This document shows, piece by piece, positions 19,390 through 28,707 of a DNA stretch of 64,000 bases (the stretch's first letter is position 1; each line of letters begins with the position of its first letter). Source of the stretch: Dysgonomonas sp. HDW5A (lineage in GTDB: Bacteria; Bacteroidota; Bacteroidia; Bacteroidales; Dysgonomonadaceae). Made by a program: the position numbers and the translations under genes. Under the pieces are notes generated by a model that had not been told where the DNA came from, made no database searches, and was given only the letters and a program-made list of their open reading frames with translations. The stretch is from positions 2,418,001 to 2,482,000 of the forward strand of contig NZ_CP049857.1 in NCBI RefSeq assembly GCF_011299555.1, written 5' to 3'.

Positions 19390-19750
19390 ATATGCTGTAA
19401 TTCGAGTTTTACCCAAGGTTGAGCGCGAAGAATTTATTAATGTAGGTATTATCTTATTCTCGAAACGAGCTAAGTATATTAAAGTACTTTATAAGATAGA
19501 TGAGAACAAACTGAAAATGTTTTCGGATGATGTAGATATTGAAGAGATTGACTCTATTCTGAAAGCTTTTGAGAAAATTAGCTCCGGATCGAAGGATGGC
19601 GGAGTTATTGCCACATTCGATGTTCCGGAACGATTCAGGTGGTTGACTGCTGTAAGAAGTTCGTGTATTCAGACCTCAAGACCTCATTCGGGTTTTTCGT
19701 CCGATTTAGATCAGACGATTCAATGTCTTTTTCAGGAGTTAGTACTGTAA
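19367..19750 (+). CDS. DUF3037 protein, partner of the HipA-like kinase
   Basis: The 127-residue product matches DUF3037: YEYAVIRVLPKVEREEFINVGIILF at the N-terminus, and RSSCIQTSRPHSGFSSDLDQ near the end. No enzymatic motif is known. The start lies inside the kinase gene (23 bp overlap), so the two are translationally coupled, and the pair is recurrent in bacteria. The 3' end overlaps the convergent ppx gene by 19 bp, leaving no room for a terminator. Function is unknown; a partner or substrate of the kinase is plausible. Confidence 0.75.
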   Translation: MQEKHLYEYAVIRVLPKVEREEFINVGIILFSKRAKYIKVLYKIDENKLKMFSDDVDIEEIDSILKAFEKISSGSKDGGVIATFDVPERFRWLTAVRSSCIQTSRPHSGFSSDLDQTIQCLFQELVL

Positions 19751-20664
19751 AGAACACTATTATTCCGATTGAGAGCCGATTGATATTGTGCATCTTTTAA
19801 GTATAAATCTTTTATAATACCATCTGCTACACCTATTATTGGGGTCTCTATTACTAAAGCTCTCGAAAGTTTCATTATTTTGAGATAAATATGAATGGCA
19901 GGCATAATCACTTCAGCTCTATCAAGACTTACTTTCAGGTTGATAACACGTTCCTCGTAACTCATACTGCGTAATTTACGATAGTAAGCTATAAGTTCTT
20001 CACGTTTGATGCGACCACAGCGGCGAAGTAACGAGTCGAGCTTGTTTATGTTACCTCCCGATCCTATTAAAGATACTTTCGGGAAATTCTTACAATGCTC
20101 CTCCATCCAATCTTTCATCGCATCCCATTCATTTTGCTCCAGTTCCGGTGTTAAAGTTCTTAGCGTTCCTAATCGAAACGATCCTGTAGCTATTTGTTCG
20201 TTTTTGTAAAATAAAATCAATTCGGTACTACCACCACCTACATCTGTGAAAATATATGCTCTGTCTTCATCTAAATATTCATCCATATTATTCAGTCTGA
20301 TGTAGTGTGCTTCTTCTATCGGATCGATAATCTCGATATGTACGCCTGTTTTATTTTCTACATAATTAAGTACCTCTCTTGCATTTTCGGCTTCCCTTAT
20401 CGCTGAAGTAGCACAGGCTCTCCATACTTCCACATCATTTACCGATATAAGCCCCTGTAAAGACTGCATCAGTACCATTAGCTTTTCTTTTTTCTGATCG
20501 CCTATAAATCCGGTCGAAAAAGTGTCTTCTCCTAATTTTAAAGGAATGCGTATCAGTTGATTTTTCTTAAAGTATGGTTTTCCTTTATAATCAATCACAT
20601 CTGTAATTAAAAGTCGTACGGAATTTGATCCTATATCGATTGCTCCAAAACGTTTTGTATCCAT
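19732..20664 (-). CDS. Ppx/GppA-family exopolyphosphatase
   Basis: The 310-residue product has the ASKHA phosphate-binding motifs GAIDIGSNSVRLLI (residue 7 onward) and DVGGGSTELI (about 140), plus LIGSGGNINKL. It matches the short two-domain Ppx/GppA form without the C-terminal HD-like region. The family hydrolyses polyphosphate or pppGpp, and sequence alone does not decide which. It stands alone, converges on the DUF3037 gene with a 19-bp overlap, and no polyphosphate kinase gene is nearby. Confidence 0.88.
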   Translation of the reverse strand: MDTKRFGAIDIGSNSVRLLITDVIDYKGKPYFKKNQLIRIPLKLGEDTFSTGFIGDQKKEKLMVLMQSLQGLISVNDVEVWRACATSAIREAENAREVLNYVENKTGVHIEIIDPIEEAHYIRLNNMDEYLDEDRAYIFTDVGGGSTELILFYKNEQIATGSFRLGTLRTLTPELEQNEWDAMKDWMEEHCKNFPKVSLIGSGGNINKLDSLLRRCGRIKREELIAYYRKLRSMSYEERVINLKVSLDRAEVIMPAIHIYLKIMKLSRALVIETPIIGVADGIIKDLYLKDAQYQSALNRNNSVLYSTNS

Positions 20665-20963
20665 ATTTATGTTTTATTTTTTTACAACCGAAAATTACTC
20701 TTCTCAGATTACGTTCTAATTACTTTTTGATTGCAAGTATATGAAGTATTGTGCATGAATACGAGCAACGTATATAACGAAAAACAAGCGACTAATCACT
20801 AGGCACTTGTTCTTGAAATAAAAGTAGTATTTTATGATCTTATAATAATCTGCGTATCGAAAACCTAAAACAATCTAGGAACTAGTAATTGTAACCATCT
20901 GATACAAAAGTCCGGAATAATTATTACAAGCTTCCATCTATACAGTTAATATAAGGTGAAGTA

Positions 20964-22169
20964 TCACTTTTTGATTAGAAAGGATTTTACCTGCTTGAAG
21001 CGTCCATCGTTAGGTGCCGGTTGTACACCCAGCAAATGTGCTAAAAGTGGATATATGGCTGTATTGTCGAATGTTTTTCCTTTATAGTTTTCTTTAAAAT
21101 CGGGCCCGAAAGCAAAAAAGATGACTTGCATATCAGGGTAACTCGGATCGTATCCATGAGCTCCGATATTAGGCGATGGTTTAAAACCGAATTGCCAACC
21201 ACAAGCAGGAATAACTACAATATCTCCTATATTTGGATTTGTTCCGTATTTGAGATTTTTAGGAACCTTATTCTTTCTATATACTTTTATATGGTCAATT
21301 TTAGACAGAGCTTGGAAGATAGAGTCCTGATTTTCTTTACCGGCAAATATAGATGTCGGATTATTTCCTACCGCTCGTTCATACCAAGAAGGCTTTAAAT
21401 AATCATTGATGTTTATAAATCGCTCTTTCGACACATAAGTCATTCCGTGATCGGCTGTAACTATGAGGTTCACTTTATCGCTGAAAGGCAATTTTTCAAT
21501 ACCCTCAATCAATCTACCGATAAGACTATCTATGTGGTTTACCATCAATTTGGTTTCTTGTCCTGTAGGTCCAAAATGATGTCCCGAAGCATCAGGCTCA
21601 TCCATATATAAAGTAATTAGACGAGGGCGATCATCTTCCTTTTTATTGAGCATGGCTAAAGCTGTATCAACCCTTTGTTCGAAAGTAAGCCGGGGTTGAT
21701 CTGCCCATTCTTTGTAATAAGTAGGGTATGAGTTTTTGATATCTATATCCGAACCTACCCAATAAATACTGGCGGCCTTTACTCCTTGTCGCTGAGCCGT
21801 TGTCCAGATCGGTTCACCTTTATAATAATCGCGATTGTATCGGGTGAGAGAATCTCCCATACTGTATTGACGTTGGTTTGCTCTGTCCCAGAATACATTA
21901 TTGACAATACCATTATGATCGGGTACAAGACCCGTAATCAGTGTATAATGATTAGGGAATGTAGAGGCAGGGTAGGATGGGCGCATAACAGCACTTACGC
22001 CTTTTTGAGCCATTTTATCGAAATTAGGTGTTCCGTGTATTTGGGGATAATCCCATCTGAAGCCATCCAGAGAGACTATTATTGTATAGTGATCATTGTT
22101 CTGAGAGTTAAGATTAGAACTGAAGTTTAAAATAAATAGAGTAATTAATAATGTGAAAAATCTGTTCAT
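20964..22169 (-). CDS. Exported nucleotide pyrophosphatase/phosphodiesterase-like enzyme
   Basis: The 401-residue product has a signal peptide (MNRFFTLLITLFILNFSSNLNS) and belongs to the alkaline phosphatase superfamily, ENPP branch. Landmarks are SLDGFRWDY (first metal Asp), PSYPASTFPNHYTLITG with the nucleophile Thr, DEPDASGHHFGP, TADHGMT and the final metal His in GAHGYDP. Such enzymes cleave nucleotide phosphodiester or pyrophosphate bonds in the periplasm. All metal ligands seem present. It lies downstream of the Oar-like receptor gene on the same strand, separated by a hairpin, and may have its own promoter. Confidence 0.88.
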   Translation of the reverse strand: MNRFFTLLITLFILNFSSNLNSQNNDHYTIIVSLDGFRWDYPQIHGTPNFDKMAQKGVSAVMRPSYPASTFPNHYTLITGLVPDHNGIVNNVFWDRANQRQYSMGDSLTRYNRDYYKGEPIWTTAQRQGVKAASIYWVGSDIDIKNSYPTYYKEWADQPRLTFEQRVDTALAMLNKKEDDRPRLITLYMDEPDASGHHFGPTGQETKLMVNHIDSLIGRLIEGIEKLPFSDKVNLIVTADHGMTYVSKERFININDYLKPSWYERAVGNNPTSIFAGKENQDSIFQALSKIDHIKVYRKNKVPKNLKYGTNPNIGDIVVIPACGWQFGFKPSPNIGAHGYDPSYPDMQVIFFAFGPDFKENYKGKTFDNTAIYPLLAHLLGVQPAPNDGRFKQVKSFLIKK

Positions 22170-22233
22170 GATTTATTTATTTTTATTCGAAGCGATGATG
22201 AATTTCTTTTCTGCTGTAATAGGTCTGTTATTG

Positions 22234-22241
22234 CAAAAGTA
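22234..22241 (-). promoter_or_regulatory. Possible -7 box of the ENPP-like gene
   Basis: On the minus strand this reads TACTTTTG, matching TAnnTTTG, 65 bp before the gene. A clear -33 box was not found. Confidence 0.35.
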
Positions 22242-22268
22242 ATGAATAGAAAAGAACTGCCTTTAAAG

Positions 22269-22310
22269 AATAAGACAGAAAAAACGAATATTCGATTCTT
22301 CTGTCTTATT
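22269..22310 (-). terminator. Hairpin downstream of the Oar-like gene
   Basis: AATAAGACAGAA and TTCTGTCTTATT form a perfect 12-bp stem with an 18-base loop, 26 bp past the stop. The T-run is weak. Confidence 0.6.
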
Positions 22311-22335
22311 GATTAAGTATCGAGTATATCTCTTA

Positions 22336-25300
22336 TTAGAAAATATATCTAACTCCTATTTGTGAACGCCAGCGTGAATTATAATCAGAGATGTTGTATA
22401 ATTTATCGCCTGCTGGTTTTGAGAATTGGAATGTTGGTACCCCTTCTGCACTAACACTAGATACAGTTATAGGAGAGTATGAGTATCCAGGAGAGTTATA
22501 TATTCCCCAAGCATGATTCAACAGATTTCCAACATTCAAGATGTCGAAGTTTACTTGTAAAGTATGACGTCTTCCAGAAACGTTGATGTAGAAATCTTGT
22601 GCAATATGAAAATCAAAGTGGTGTTCGAAAGCACTTCTCAATCCATTTCTTTCTACATAATGTCCTTTTTTATCTCTGATGTCTTTATTACTGTTGATCC
22701 ATTCGCCTAATGCTGTGCGTTGTTGATCGGCTGAACTGGTAACAGCTCCGTTGGCGGTTATATCTTTAAATTTCATATTTGCCAACTCTGCATCGGTTGG
22801 GATGTATAACACGTCGTTACCTGATGCTCCATCGTTATTGATGTTATTTTTGTAAGTTACCGAGTAATTCGATCCCGATTGACCATTGTAGAATAAGCTC
22901 ACTGTTGTAGCAAAATGTTTTGCATATTCTTTTCTGTATGAAACTGTTCCGATAATACGGTGAGGAGTATCAAAATCAGAATAAGATAATTCAGGGTTAT
23001 TAGGACCTTGCCAGTTTTCGTTATATTGCCAGTTAGAAAGAGCTTGGCTGGATGTACCGTCATTTATACCTTTAGAGCGTCCGAAGGTATAAGCTACCAT
23101 TGCATTTAATCCGAAATCAAATTCTTTTTCCAGTTTTCCTGTAATACTGTACGTATATCCTTTACTCGAATTGGTTAGATAAACGATACCTGTATATTCC
23201 TTAGTGTATGCTGTATTAGTTGCAGGATTTATGGTCGGTTGATATAAAGGTCTTTGGTCACCACCATTATTTAAGAACTTACCGCTTTCTTCAACAACTA
23301 AGTTTTTGTACATTATATTATTCATCGTTTTAGAATACAATCCTTCTATCGAAGCCCTGAATCCTGCACCTAAATTTTGGTCTACAGCTAAATTGACCCG
23401 GAATACTTGTGGAAATTTGAAATCTTTATCTACTACATCAATTTCTGACGTTACAGTTTTTGAAGGAGTATATTGCTTAGTCGGGTCTATTTGGAATCTG
23501 AACCCGTCTGCCATTGCTGCTGCCATATCTGCCGATTGTAGTCTGGTACGACTATATTCTACTCCTGTATTAGAGAAACTATTTGATATCCAAACAAAAG
23601 GCACACGTCCGGTGAAAATACCCAATCCTCCGCGAAGTAGGGTGTGCTTTTCTTCATCAGCATTCCATCTGAAACCTACACGAGGCGAGAACATTACTTG
23701 TGTCTTAGGCATTTGGTCTGTTGCTACTCCATATTCTTTGGCAATTGCAGAAGAATTGAAGGCCTCGTTTTTACCCGGTTTATCAAGAAATATAGGTAAA
23801 TCAATTCTTAAACCATAAGTTAAGTTGAATCTGTCGCTTACAGTCCAGTCGTCTTGTGCGTATAATCCTATCTGTGCAGCACTGAAAGAGGGTGCCCAAT
23901 TTTTACTTCCGGTAATGTCTTCGCGAGAGAATGAATAGTTATACTCATAAGGAGCCTTTTCGTTAGCAGTACCTACCGATAAGAAGTCTTCCATAGAGTT
24001 ATATGTATAAGATCCGAAGTTTTCTCTGATGAAAAGGTTCTTCATTTTGAATAACTCATTATGTGTACCGAAGGTAATGGTGTGATTACCTCTATACCAG
24101 GTAGTATTATTGGTCAATGTCCATACATCCTGATCTAGTGAATTGGCAGGAGAATAGCGTTCGGTCCCCAGTTCAATACTGCGAGAGTTCTCAAGATTTA
24201 TTTTTACATAGGGTAATGCCTGACCCGAAAATTCACGGTAATCACGCACACGGGTATATCCTACACGAAATTCATTGAACCATTCTTGAGATAATCTGGA
24301 GTTTAATTCGGCTACAAATGAATTTGTTTTGTTATTCATATTGTATCCGTTGTCATTTAAACGAAGTGCATTTGCCGAGTTTGAGAAGTTAAGCTGAGAA
24401 GCTTCCAGATAACTGTATCGTATAGTTGCCTTGTGTACTTTATTGATATTCCAATCTAATCTGGCTAATAATTTAGTCGCTTTGGTGTTTATGTCTTGCT
24501 GACCATATCCTCCTCCGTTGTATCCGCCTGTCAATGACGATAGTTTTTGAATAACCTGATCCGCTTCCGCTTTAGTAATATTAGAACCTTCTCCTACATT
24601 ATAAGAAGATGGATAAGTTTTTTCTACTTTTTCAGCATTCGCGAAGATGAATAACTTATCTTTTACGATAGGTCCGCCAACTGTAAAACCATAAGTCTTT
24701 TCTGACTGATTAGTTAATTTAGTTCTGTTTTCAACATCTTTTCCGGCAGTTTTACCAACAAGATCCTGATTGTTGAAGTATCCGTAAAGAGATCCGTGTA
24801 CAGTATTTGTTCCCGATTTTGTGATCGCGTTGATACCGCCCCCTGTAAATCCGCTTTGACGTACATCAAAAGGTGCGATAACGACTTGAATTTCTTCAAT
24901 TGCATCAAGTGAAATAGGATTTGCACCCGATTGTCCCCCGTTAGTACCGCTTGAAGCAAGTCCGAAAGCATCATTATTAACAGCACCGTCAATCTGAAAA
25001 CTGTTGTAACGATTGTTACTTCCTGCAAAAGAAAGTCCCGATCCTGATACAACTGCCTGAGGTGTCAGTTTTGCCACATCATATATACTACGAGATACAG
25101 TTGGCATGTTTTCGATTTGTTGCCTATTGAAATTGCTTGCTGCTCCTGTTTTGTTTGCGTTAAATTGAGATACCCCTGTAATTACCACCTCATTCAGCAG
25201 TTTGCTATCCTGATCAAGTTTTATTTGTACATCGAAGGTTTCTCCCAAGCGTAAATTAATTCCCGATTGAACATACTTATTAAATCCTAGTAATGAAACT

Positions 25301-25536
25301 TCTAAAGTATATGGCCCGCCTGTTCTCATTCCCTGAATAAGAAAACGTCCATTTTCATTAGCTGTACCATAATAAGTGGTTCCCGAAGGTGTATGAGTTG
25401 CAGTTACGACAGCTCCGGGTAAAACGTCTGTTTCATCAAAAACTTTTCCCGATAGAGAAGCTGTTGTTACTTGTGCAGATATAAATGAATTTATACCTGT
25501 TAAGAGGATGATGAGTAAAAGAATAAATTTTTTCAT
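22336..25536 (-). CDS. Oar-like TonB-dependent outer-membrane protein
   Basis: The 1066-residue product has a signal peptide, then a carboxypeptidase-regulatory-like beta domain (about residues 25-110: SLSGKVFDETDVLPGAVVTATHTPSG, NGRFLIQGM). The plug region has EVVITGVSQFNANKTG and GGINAITKSGTN. A long barrel ends in RWRSQIGVRYIF, with the terminal Phe typical of outer-membrane barrels. This is the Oar/OmpA-related type, common in Bacteroidetes as a single gene without SusD. The substrate is unknown. The neighbour downstream is an exported nucleotide phosphodiesterase; a link in nucleotide scavenging is only a suggestion. Confidence 0.88.
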   Translation of the reverse strand: MKKFILLLIILLTGINSFISAQVTTASLSGKVFDETDVLPGAVVTATHTPSGTTYYGTANENGRFLIQGMRTGGPYTLEVSLLGFNKYVQSGINLRLGETFDVQIKLDQDSKLLNEVVITGVSQFNANKTGAASNFNRQQIENMPTVSRSIYDVAKLTPQAVVSGSGLSFAGSNNRYNSFQIDGAVNNDAFGLASSGTNGGQSGANPISLDAIEEIQVVIAPFDVRQSGFTGGGINAITKSGTNTVHGSLYGYFNNQDLVGKTAGKDVENRTKLTNQSEKTYGFTVGGPIVKDKLFIFANAEKVEKTYPSSYNVGEGSNITKAEADQVIQKLSSLTGGYNGGGYGQQDINTKATKLLARLDWNINKVHKATIRYSYLEASQLNFSNSANALRLNDNGYNMNNKTNSFVAELNSRLSQEWFNEFRVGYTRVRDYREFSGQALPYVKINLENSRSIELGTERYSPANSLDQDVWTLTNNTTWYRGNHTITFGTHNELFKMKNLFIRENFGSYTYNSMEDFLSVGTANEKAPYEYNYSFSREDITGSKNWAPSFSAAQIGLYAQDDWTVSDRFNLTYGLRIDLPIFLDKPGKNEAFNSSAIAKEYGVATDQMPKTQVMFSPRVGFRWNADEEKHTLLRGGLGIFTGRVPFVWISNSFSNTGVEYSRTRLQSADMAAAMADGFRFQIDPTKQYTPSKTVTSEIDVVDKDFKFPQVFRVNLAVDQNLGAGFRASIEGLYSKTMNNIMYKNLVVEESGKFLNNGGDQRPLYQPTINPATNTAYTKEYTGIVYLTNSSKGYTYSITGKLEKEFDFGLNAMVAYTFGRSKGINDGTSSQALSNWQYNENWQGPNNPELSYSDFDTPHRIIGTVSYRKEYAKHFATTVSLFYNGQSGSNYSVTYKNNINNDGASGNDVLYIPTDAELANMKFKDITANGAVTSSADQQRTALGEWINSNKDIRDKKGHYVERNGLRSAFEHHFDFHIAQDFYINVSGRRHTLQVNFDILNVGNLLNHAWGIYNSPGYSYSPITVSSVSAEGVPTFQFSKPAGDKLYNISDYNSRWRSQIGVRYIF

Positions 25537-25930
25537 ACATTAATTTAATTTATACATTTTGTTAGTACAAAAGAATAGCATAACTATTTCGTTAATGCGA
25601 ACGATTGGTTACGTTCCAGTTAATTAACGTTGTAGTTAGTCTGTCTGTATGAGAAATATTCGGTCCTTATTTACGTAGTTAAGATGCAAAGATCTGTAAA
25701 AAAAATGAGTAATATTTAACTTTGATTAGTAAAATATAGGGTAATTTTAAAAATTAAGAATTCAACTTCTTTTGAACTTTTTTGATTCGGAAAAACATAT
25801 TGACAACCTTCAATTCTGATCGTTTTTAAGATGTTGATTATTAGTATTCTGTGTGACTTTTGAACAATAAGAGTGCTTTTAATATTTTTTGAGCTAATCT
25901 CTCATTTGAAATAATTTTCTTTGTAGTGCA
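25537..25930. other. Divergent intergenic region, 394 bp
   Basis: It separates the Oar-like gene (minus) from the radical SAM gene (plus) and must hold both promoters. It is very AT-rich. No convincing TTTG/TAnnTTTG pair, repeat or RNA was found; a TTTCTTTG near 25915 is a weak candidate -7 for the plus-strand gene. Confidence 0.4.
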
Positions 25931-27199
25931 ATGAATGAAAATGTACTCGAAAAGTTAAAAACGTTAGCCGAATCAGCAAAATACGATGTATCTTGCTCTT
26001 CGAGCGGTACTGTCCGTAAAAATATTCCGGGTGGTATTGGAAATACTGTTGGAGGGATGGGCATTTGCCATAGTTTTACCGAAGATGGCAGATGCGTTTC
26101 TTTGCTGAAAATAATGTTGACAAATAACTGTATTTACGATTGTGCTTATTGCATCAACCGAAGAAGTAATGATATCAGGCGTGCAACTTTTACAGTACAG
26201 GAACTTGTCGATTTGACGATTGAGTTTTATCGTCGTAACTATATAGAAGGGTTGTTTCTCAGTTCGGGAGTTATAAATAATCCAGATTATACCATGGAAC
26301 GTATGGTGCGTGTTGTAAAAGAACTACGTACTGTTCATCGGTATAATGGATATATCCACATGAAAAGTATTCCCGGAGCCAGTCAAGAATTGGTGAATAC
26401 TGCCGGTCTGTATGCCGATCGTATGAGCGTTAACATAGAAATTCCCACCGAGACTAATTTGAAATTGCTTGCTCCTGAGAAAGATCACCTGAGTGTATAT
26501 CAACCCATGCGGTTTATTCAGCAGGGTATGCTTCAGAATATCGAAGATCGTCAAAAATTCCGCTCTGCTCCACGTTTTGTGCCTGCGGGACAGAGTACAC
26601 AAATGATTGTAGGGGCAACCAACGAAACGGATAAGGATATTCTAATTTTGTCTTCAAAATTATATAAACGTCCTAGTATGAAGCGAGTCTACTATTCGGG
26701 TTTCATTCCTGTTAATAGTTATGATAATCGTCTTCCGGCATTAAAGCAAGCACCTCTGGTGCGTGAGAATAGATTATATCAGGCCGATTGGCTGATGCGT
26801 TTTTATCAGTTCAGAGCCGACGAAATTGTAGATGATGCTTATCCTGATTTGGATCTTGAAATAGACCCTAAATTATCGTGGGCATTACGCCATCCCGAAA
26901 TGTTCCCTGTTGATATCAATAAGGCAGACTATGCTTTAATTCTTCGTATTCCGGGAATTGGCGTGAAATCGGCTAAATTGATTGTTACTTCCCGAAGATA
27001 CGGAAAGCTAAATGCATATCAGTTGAAAAAAATGGGTATAGTAATGAAAAAGGCTCAGTATTTTATCACCTGCAATGAATTGGCGATGCATAATACCATT
27101 AATGAAGTGAAGCCCGAATATCTACGGAAAATACTAACAGAACCCAAAAAGAAAAAAGGAGAAGATGACCAGCAGCTTTCTATAATTTTTCCCGATTAA
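25931..27199 (+). CDS. Radical SAM protein of the DNA modification/repair type (TIGR03916-like)
   Basis: The 422-residue product has the radical SAM cluster motif CIYDCAYC (Cys67, Cys71, Cys74) after a conserved GGIGNTVGGMGICHSFTEDG stretch. The C-terminus carries a helix-hairpin-helix DNA-binding element (DYALILRIPGIGVKSAKLIV, about residues 335-360). This matches the family called putative DNA modification/repair radical SAM protein, regularly paired with a DUF4130 protein. Here that partner follows after 27 bp. The reaction has not been established as far as I know; acting on damaged or modified bases is the family hypothesis. Confidence 0.85.
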   Translation: MNENVLEKLKTLAESAKYDVSCSSSGTVRKNIPGGIGNTVGGMGICHSFTEDGRCVSLLKIMLTNNCIYDCAYCINRRSNDIRRATFTVQELVDLTIEFYRRNYIEGLFLSSGVINNPDYTMERMVRVVKELRTVHRYNGYIHMKSIPGASQELVNTAGLYADRMSVNIEIPTETNLKLLAPEKDHLSVYQPMRFIQQGMLQNIEDRQKFRSAPRFVPAGQSTQMIVGATNETDKDILILSSKLYKRPSMKRVYYSGFIPVNSYDNRLPALKQAPLVRENRLYQADWLMRFYQFRADEIVDDAYPDLDLEIDPKLSWALRHPEMFPVDINKADYALILRIPGIGVKSAKLIVTSRRYGKLNAYQLKKMGIVMKKAQYFITCNELAMHNTINEVKPEYLRKILTEPKKKKGEDDQQLSIIFPD

Positions 27200-27226
27200 A
27201 ATTACAGTTCTCTAGATGTTTATTTT

Positions 27227-27988
27227 ATGATTGTATTTTTCTACGATAAAACATTTGAAGGTTTACTTACTGCTGTATTTGATGCTTACAGTAGAAAAAC
27301 TTTTCCTGATAAAATATTAGGTGAGGGGAGTATTGCTCCTATGTTTTTAGAAGAAAGTTATACCGTGATAACTCAGGATGATAAGTCGACAAGAGTATGG
27401 GAATCTCTGCAAAAGAAGTTGTCGAAGATGGCGTGCAATATGCTCAATTACGTATGGCTTTCGGAAGAAGAGGGCAGTGATGATTTATTGTTTCGATATA
27501 TTCGCAAGGTCTTTGATAATACCTATTCTATTGAGATGAATTTTGGCGATGCTGATGTACTTCAAATTCATCAACTAGCAAAAAAAGTATCTAAAGAGAA
27601 GCATTATTTGATTCAGTTTATCCGTTTTCAAAAAGCGGCTGACGGAATCTATTTTGCACCTGTATCTCCTATTTACAATGCCTTACCCTTAACTATAAAT
27701 CACCTGAAAGACCGTTTTTCCGGTCAAAAATGGGTGGTTTATGATTTGAAACGGAAGTATGGTTATTACTATGACCTGCATACGGTTGTTGAAATAACAT
27801 TGAGTGACGACGAACATTTGTTAAGTGGAAAGTTGGATGATGCTCTTATGGCAGAAGATGAAAAGCTTTTTCAGGAATTGTGGAAAGGTTATTTCAAGTC
27901 TATGACGATCAAAGAGCGGATTAATCCGAAATTACATCGTCAGCATATGCCTAAACGTTTTTGGAAATATCTTACAGAGAAACAATAG
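27227..27988 (+). CDS. DUF4130/TIGR03915-family protein, radical SAM partner
   Basis: The 253-residue product begins IVFFYDKTFEGLLTAVFDAY, the standard opening of the DUF4130 domain. It also has HYLIQFIRFQKAADGIYFAPVSP and ends MPKRFWKYLTEKQ. In many bacteria this domain is fused to a uracil-DNA-glycosylase-like domain. That domain is absent here: the protein stops after the DUF4130 part. The gene is 27 bp behind the radical SAM gene and ends at a good terminator, so the two form one operon. A joint role in base repair is inferred from the fused relatives. Confidence 0.82.
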   Translation: MIVFFYDKTFEGLLTAVFDAYSRKTFPDKILGEGSIAPMFLEESYTVITQDDKSTRVWESLQKKLSKMACNMLNYVWLSEEEGSDDLLFRYIRKVFDNTYSIEMNFGDADVLQIHQLAKKVSKEKHYLIQFIRFQKAADGIYFAPVSPIYNALPLTINHLKDRFSGQKWVVYDLKRKYGYYYDLHTVVEITLSDDEHLLSGKLDDALMAEDEKLFQELWKGYFKSMTIKERINPKLHRQHMPKRFWKYLTEKQ

Positions 27989-28003
27989 ACCTTAGAATCA
28001 AAT

Positions 28004-28039
28004 AACCGCTCTATTTTATAAGAAATAGGGCGGTTGTTT
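28004..28039 (+). terminator. Terminator of the radical SAM/DUF4130 operon
   Basis: AACCGCTCTATTT (28004-28016) pairs with AAATAGGGCGGTT (28023-28035), with one wobble, followed by GTTTG. Confidence 0.8.
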
Positions 28040-28064
28040 GCTATTATATATAAACTGAATATTA

Positions 28065-28241
28065 TTATTCAGTTTTTATTTTTTCATTGCAATTGCTGAT
28101 ATCTACATCTCCACGGTAAGCATGTAAATGTTCAGATTCAGATTTTTTTTTGTCGCTGCATAGACCTTCGCTTTTTTTCATTGGAGCTCCTAGTCTACTG
28201 TCTAAGTCAGCTTTGGCAGTATAATCTTTTTCTTGAGCCAT
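28065..28241 (-). CDS. Small charged protein, 58 residues, unknown
   Basis: This short frame runs on the minus strand from ATG (28241-28239) to TAA (28067-28065). The product begins MAQEKDYTAKADLDSRLGAP and ends NCNEKIKTE. It is hydrophilic, rich in Lys, Glu and Asp, with two cysteines, no signal and no membrane segment. The frame is open through a region that is otherwise an empty intergenic space, and an A-rich stretch typical of Bacteroidetes start regions precedes the ATG. I do not recognise it. It lies divergent from the 71-residue gene at 28400. Confidence 0.5.
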   Translation of the reverse strand: MAQEKDYTAKADLDSRLGAPMKKSEGLCSDKKKSESEHLHAYRGDVDISNCNEKIKTE

Positions 28242-28399
28242 AACAGTGTTTTTTAGTTAGATGGTAAACGTCTGATTTTTATTCTAAACCGTACCAATTA
28301 AAACAAAATAGGAGTGTAAATTGTTTAATAAGAAATGATTATATAGATCAAGTTTCAGCAAATTCGATAGATCTGTATATAAATACTAACTTAAAACTT

Positions 28400-28615
28400 A
28401 TGGCTATGATTAAAGGAAATGCATTACAAATATTACAAGATAGGTATAGTGAAATTGAAGAGGATATGACTTTCAGAGAATTTGTAGAACAACAAGCTGA
28501 TATAGATCCTGATTTTTATAGAACTTTATTTACTGAAAATTCAGGTAGTGCAGCCGGAAGTTCTTTAAACGAGAGACAACTTCAAGCTTATAAAGATTTT
28601 CTGGATAGTATATAA
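28400..28615 (+). CDS. Small acidic protein, 71 residues, unknown
   Basis: The product (start ATG 28400, or the second ATG at 28406) is acidic and probably helical, with FREFVEQQADIDPDFYRTLF in the middle and a Gly/Ser-rich hinge before a final helix ending FLDSI. No signal peptide or membrane segment is seen. It is monocistronic, facing the convergent ROK gene. No family is recognised. Confidence 0.55.
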   Translation: MAMIKGNALQILQDRYSEIEEDMTFREFVEQQADIDPDFYRTLFTENSGSAAGSSLNERQLQAYKDFLDSI

Positions 28616-28639
28616 TTAAATAATCTTTTATACTTGCTA

Positions 28640-28675
28640 AAAAAAGAAAGCCCTGAAATTTTCATTTACAGGACT
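28640..28675 (-). terminator. Terminator of the ROK gene
   Basis: On the minus strand AGTCCTG pairs with CAGGGCT (one wobble), followed by TTCTTTTTTT. Confidence 0.7.
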
Positions 28676-28707
28676 CTCTCGGCTTGCGGATATTATGAAA
28701 TACTACT

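Noticed and set aside
22201-22240. An additional AGGTCT repeat copy near 22221 (AGGTCTGTTATTGC).
   Set aside because: Only a short half-match; the second stem arm is missing.
23306-23818. Open frame of 170 residues antisense to the Oar-like gene.
   Set aside because: It is a shadow of the minus-strand gene; no signal or family, and the sense gene is clearly intact.
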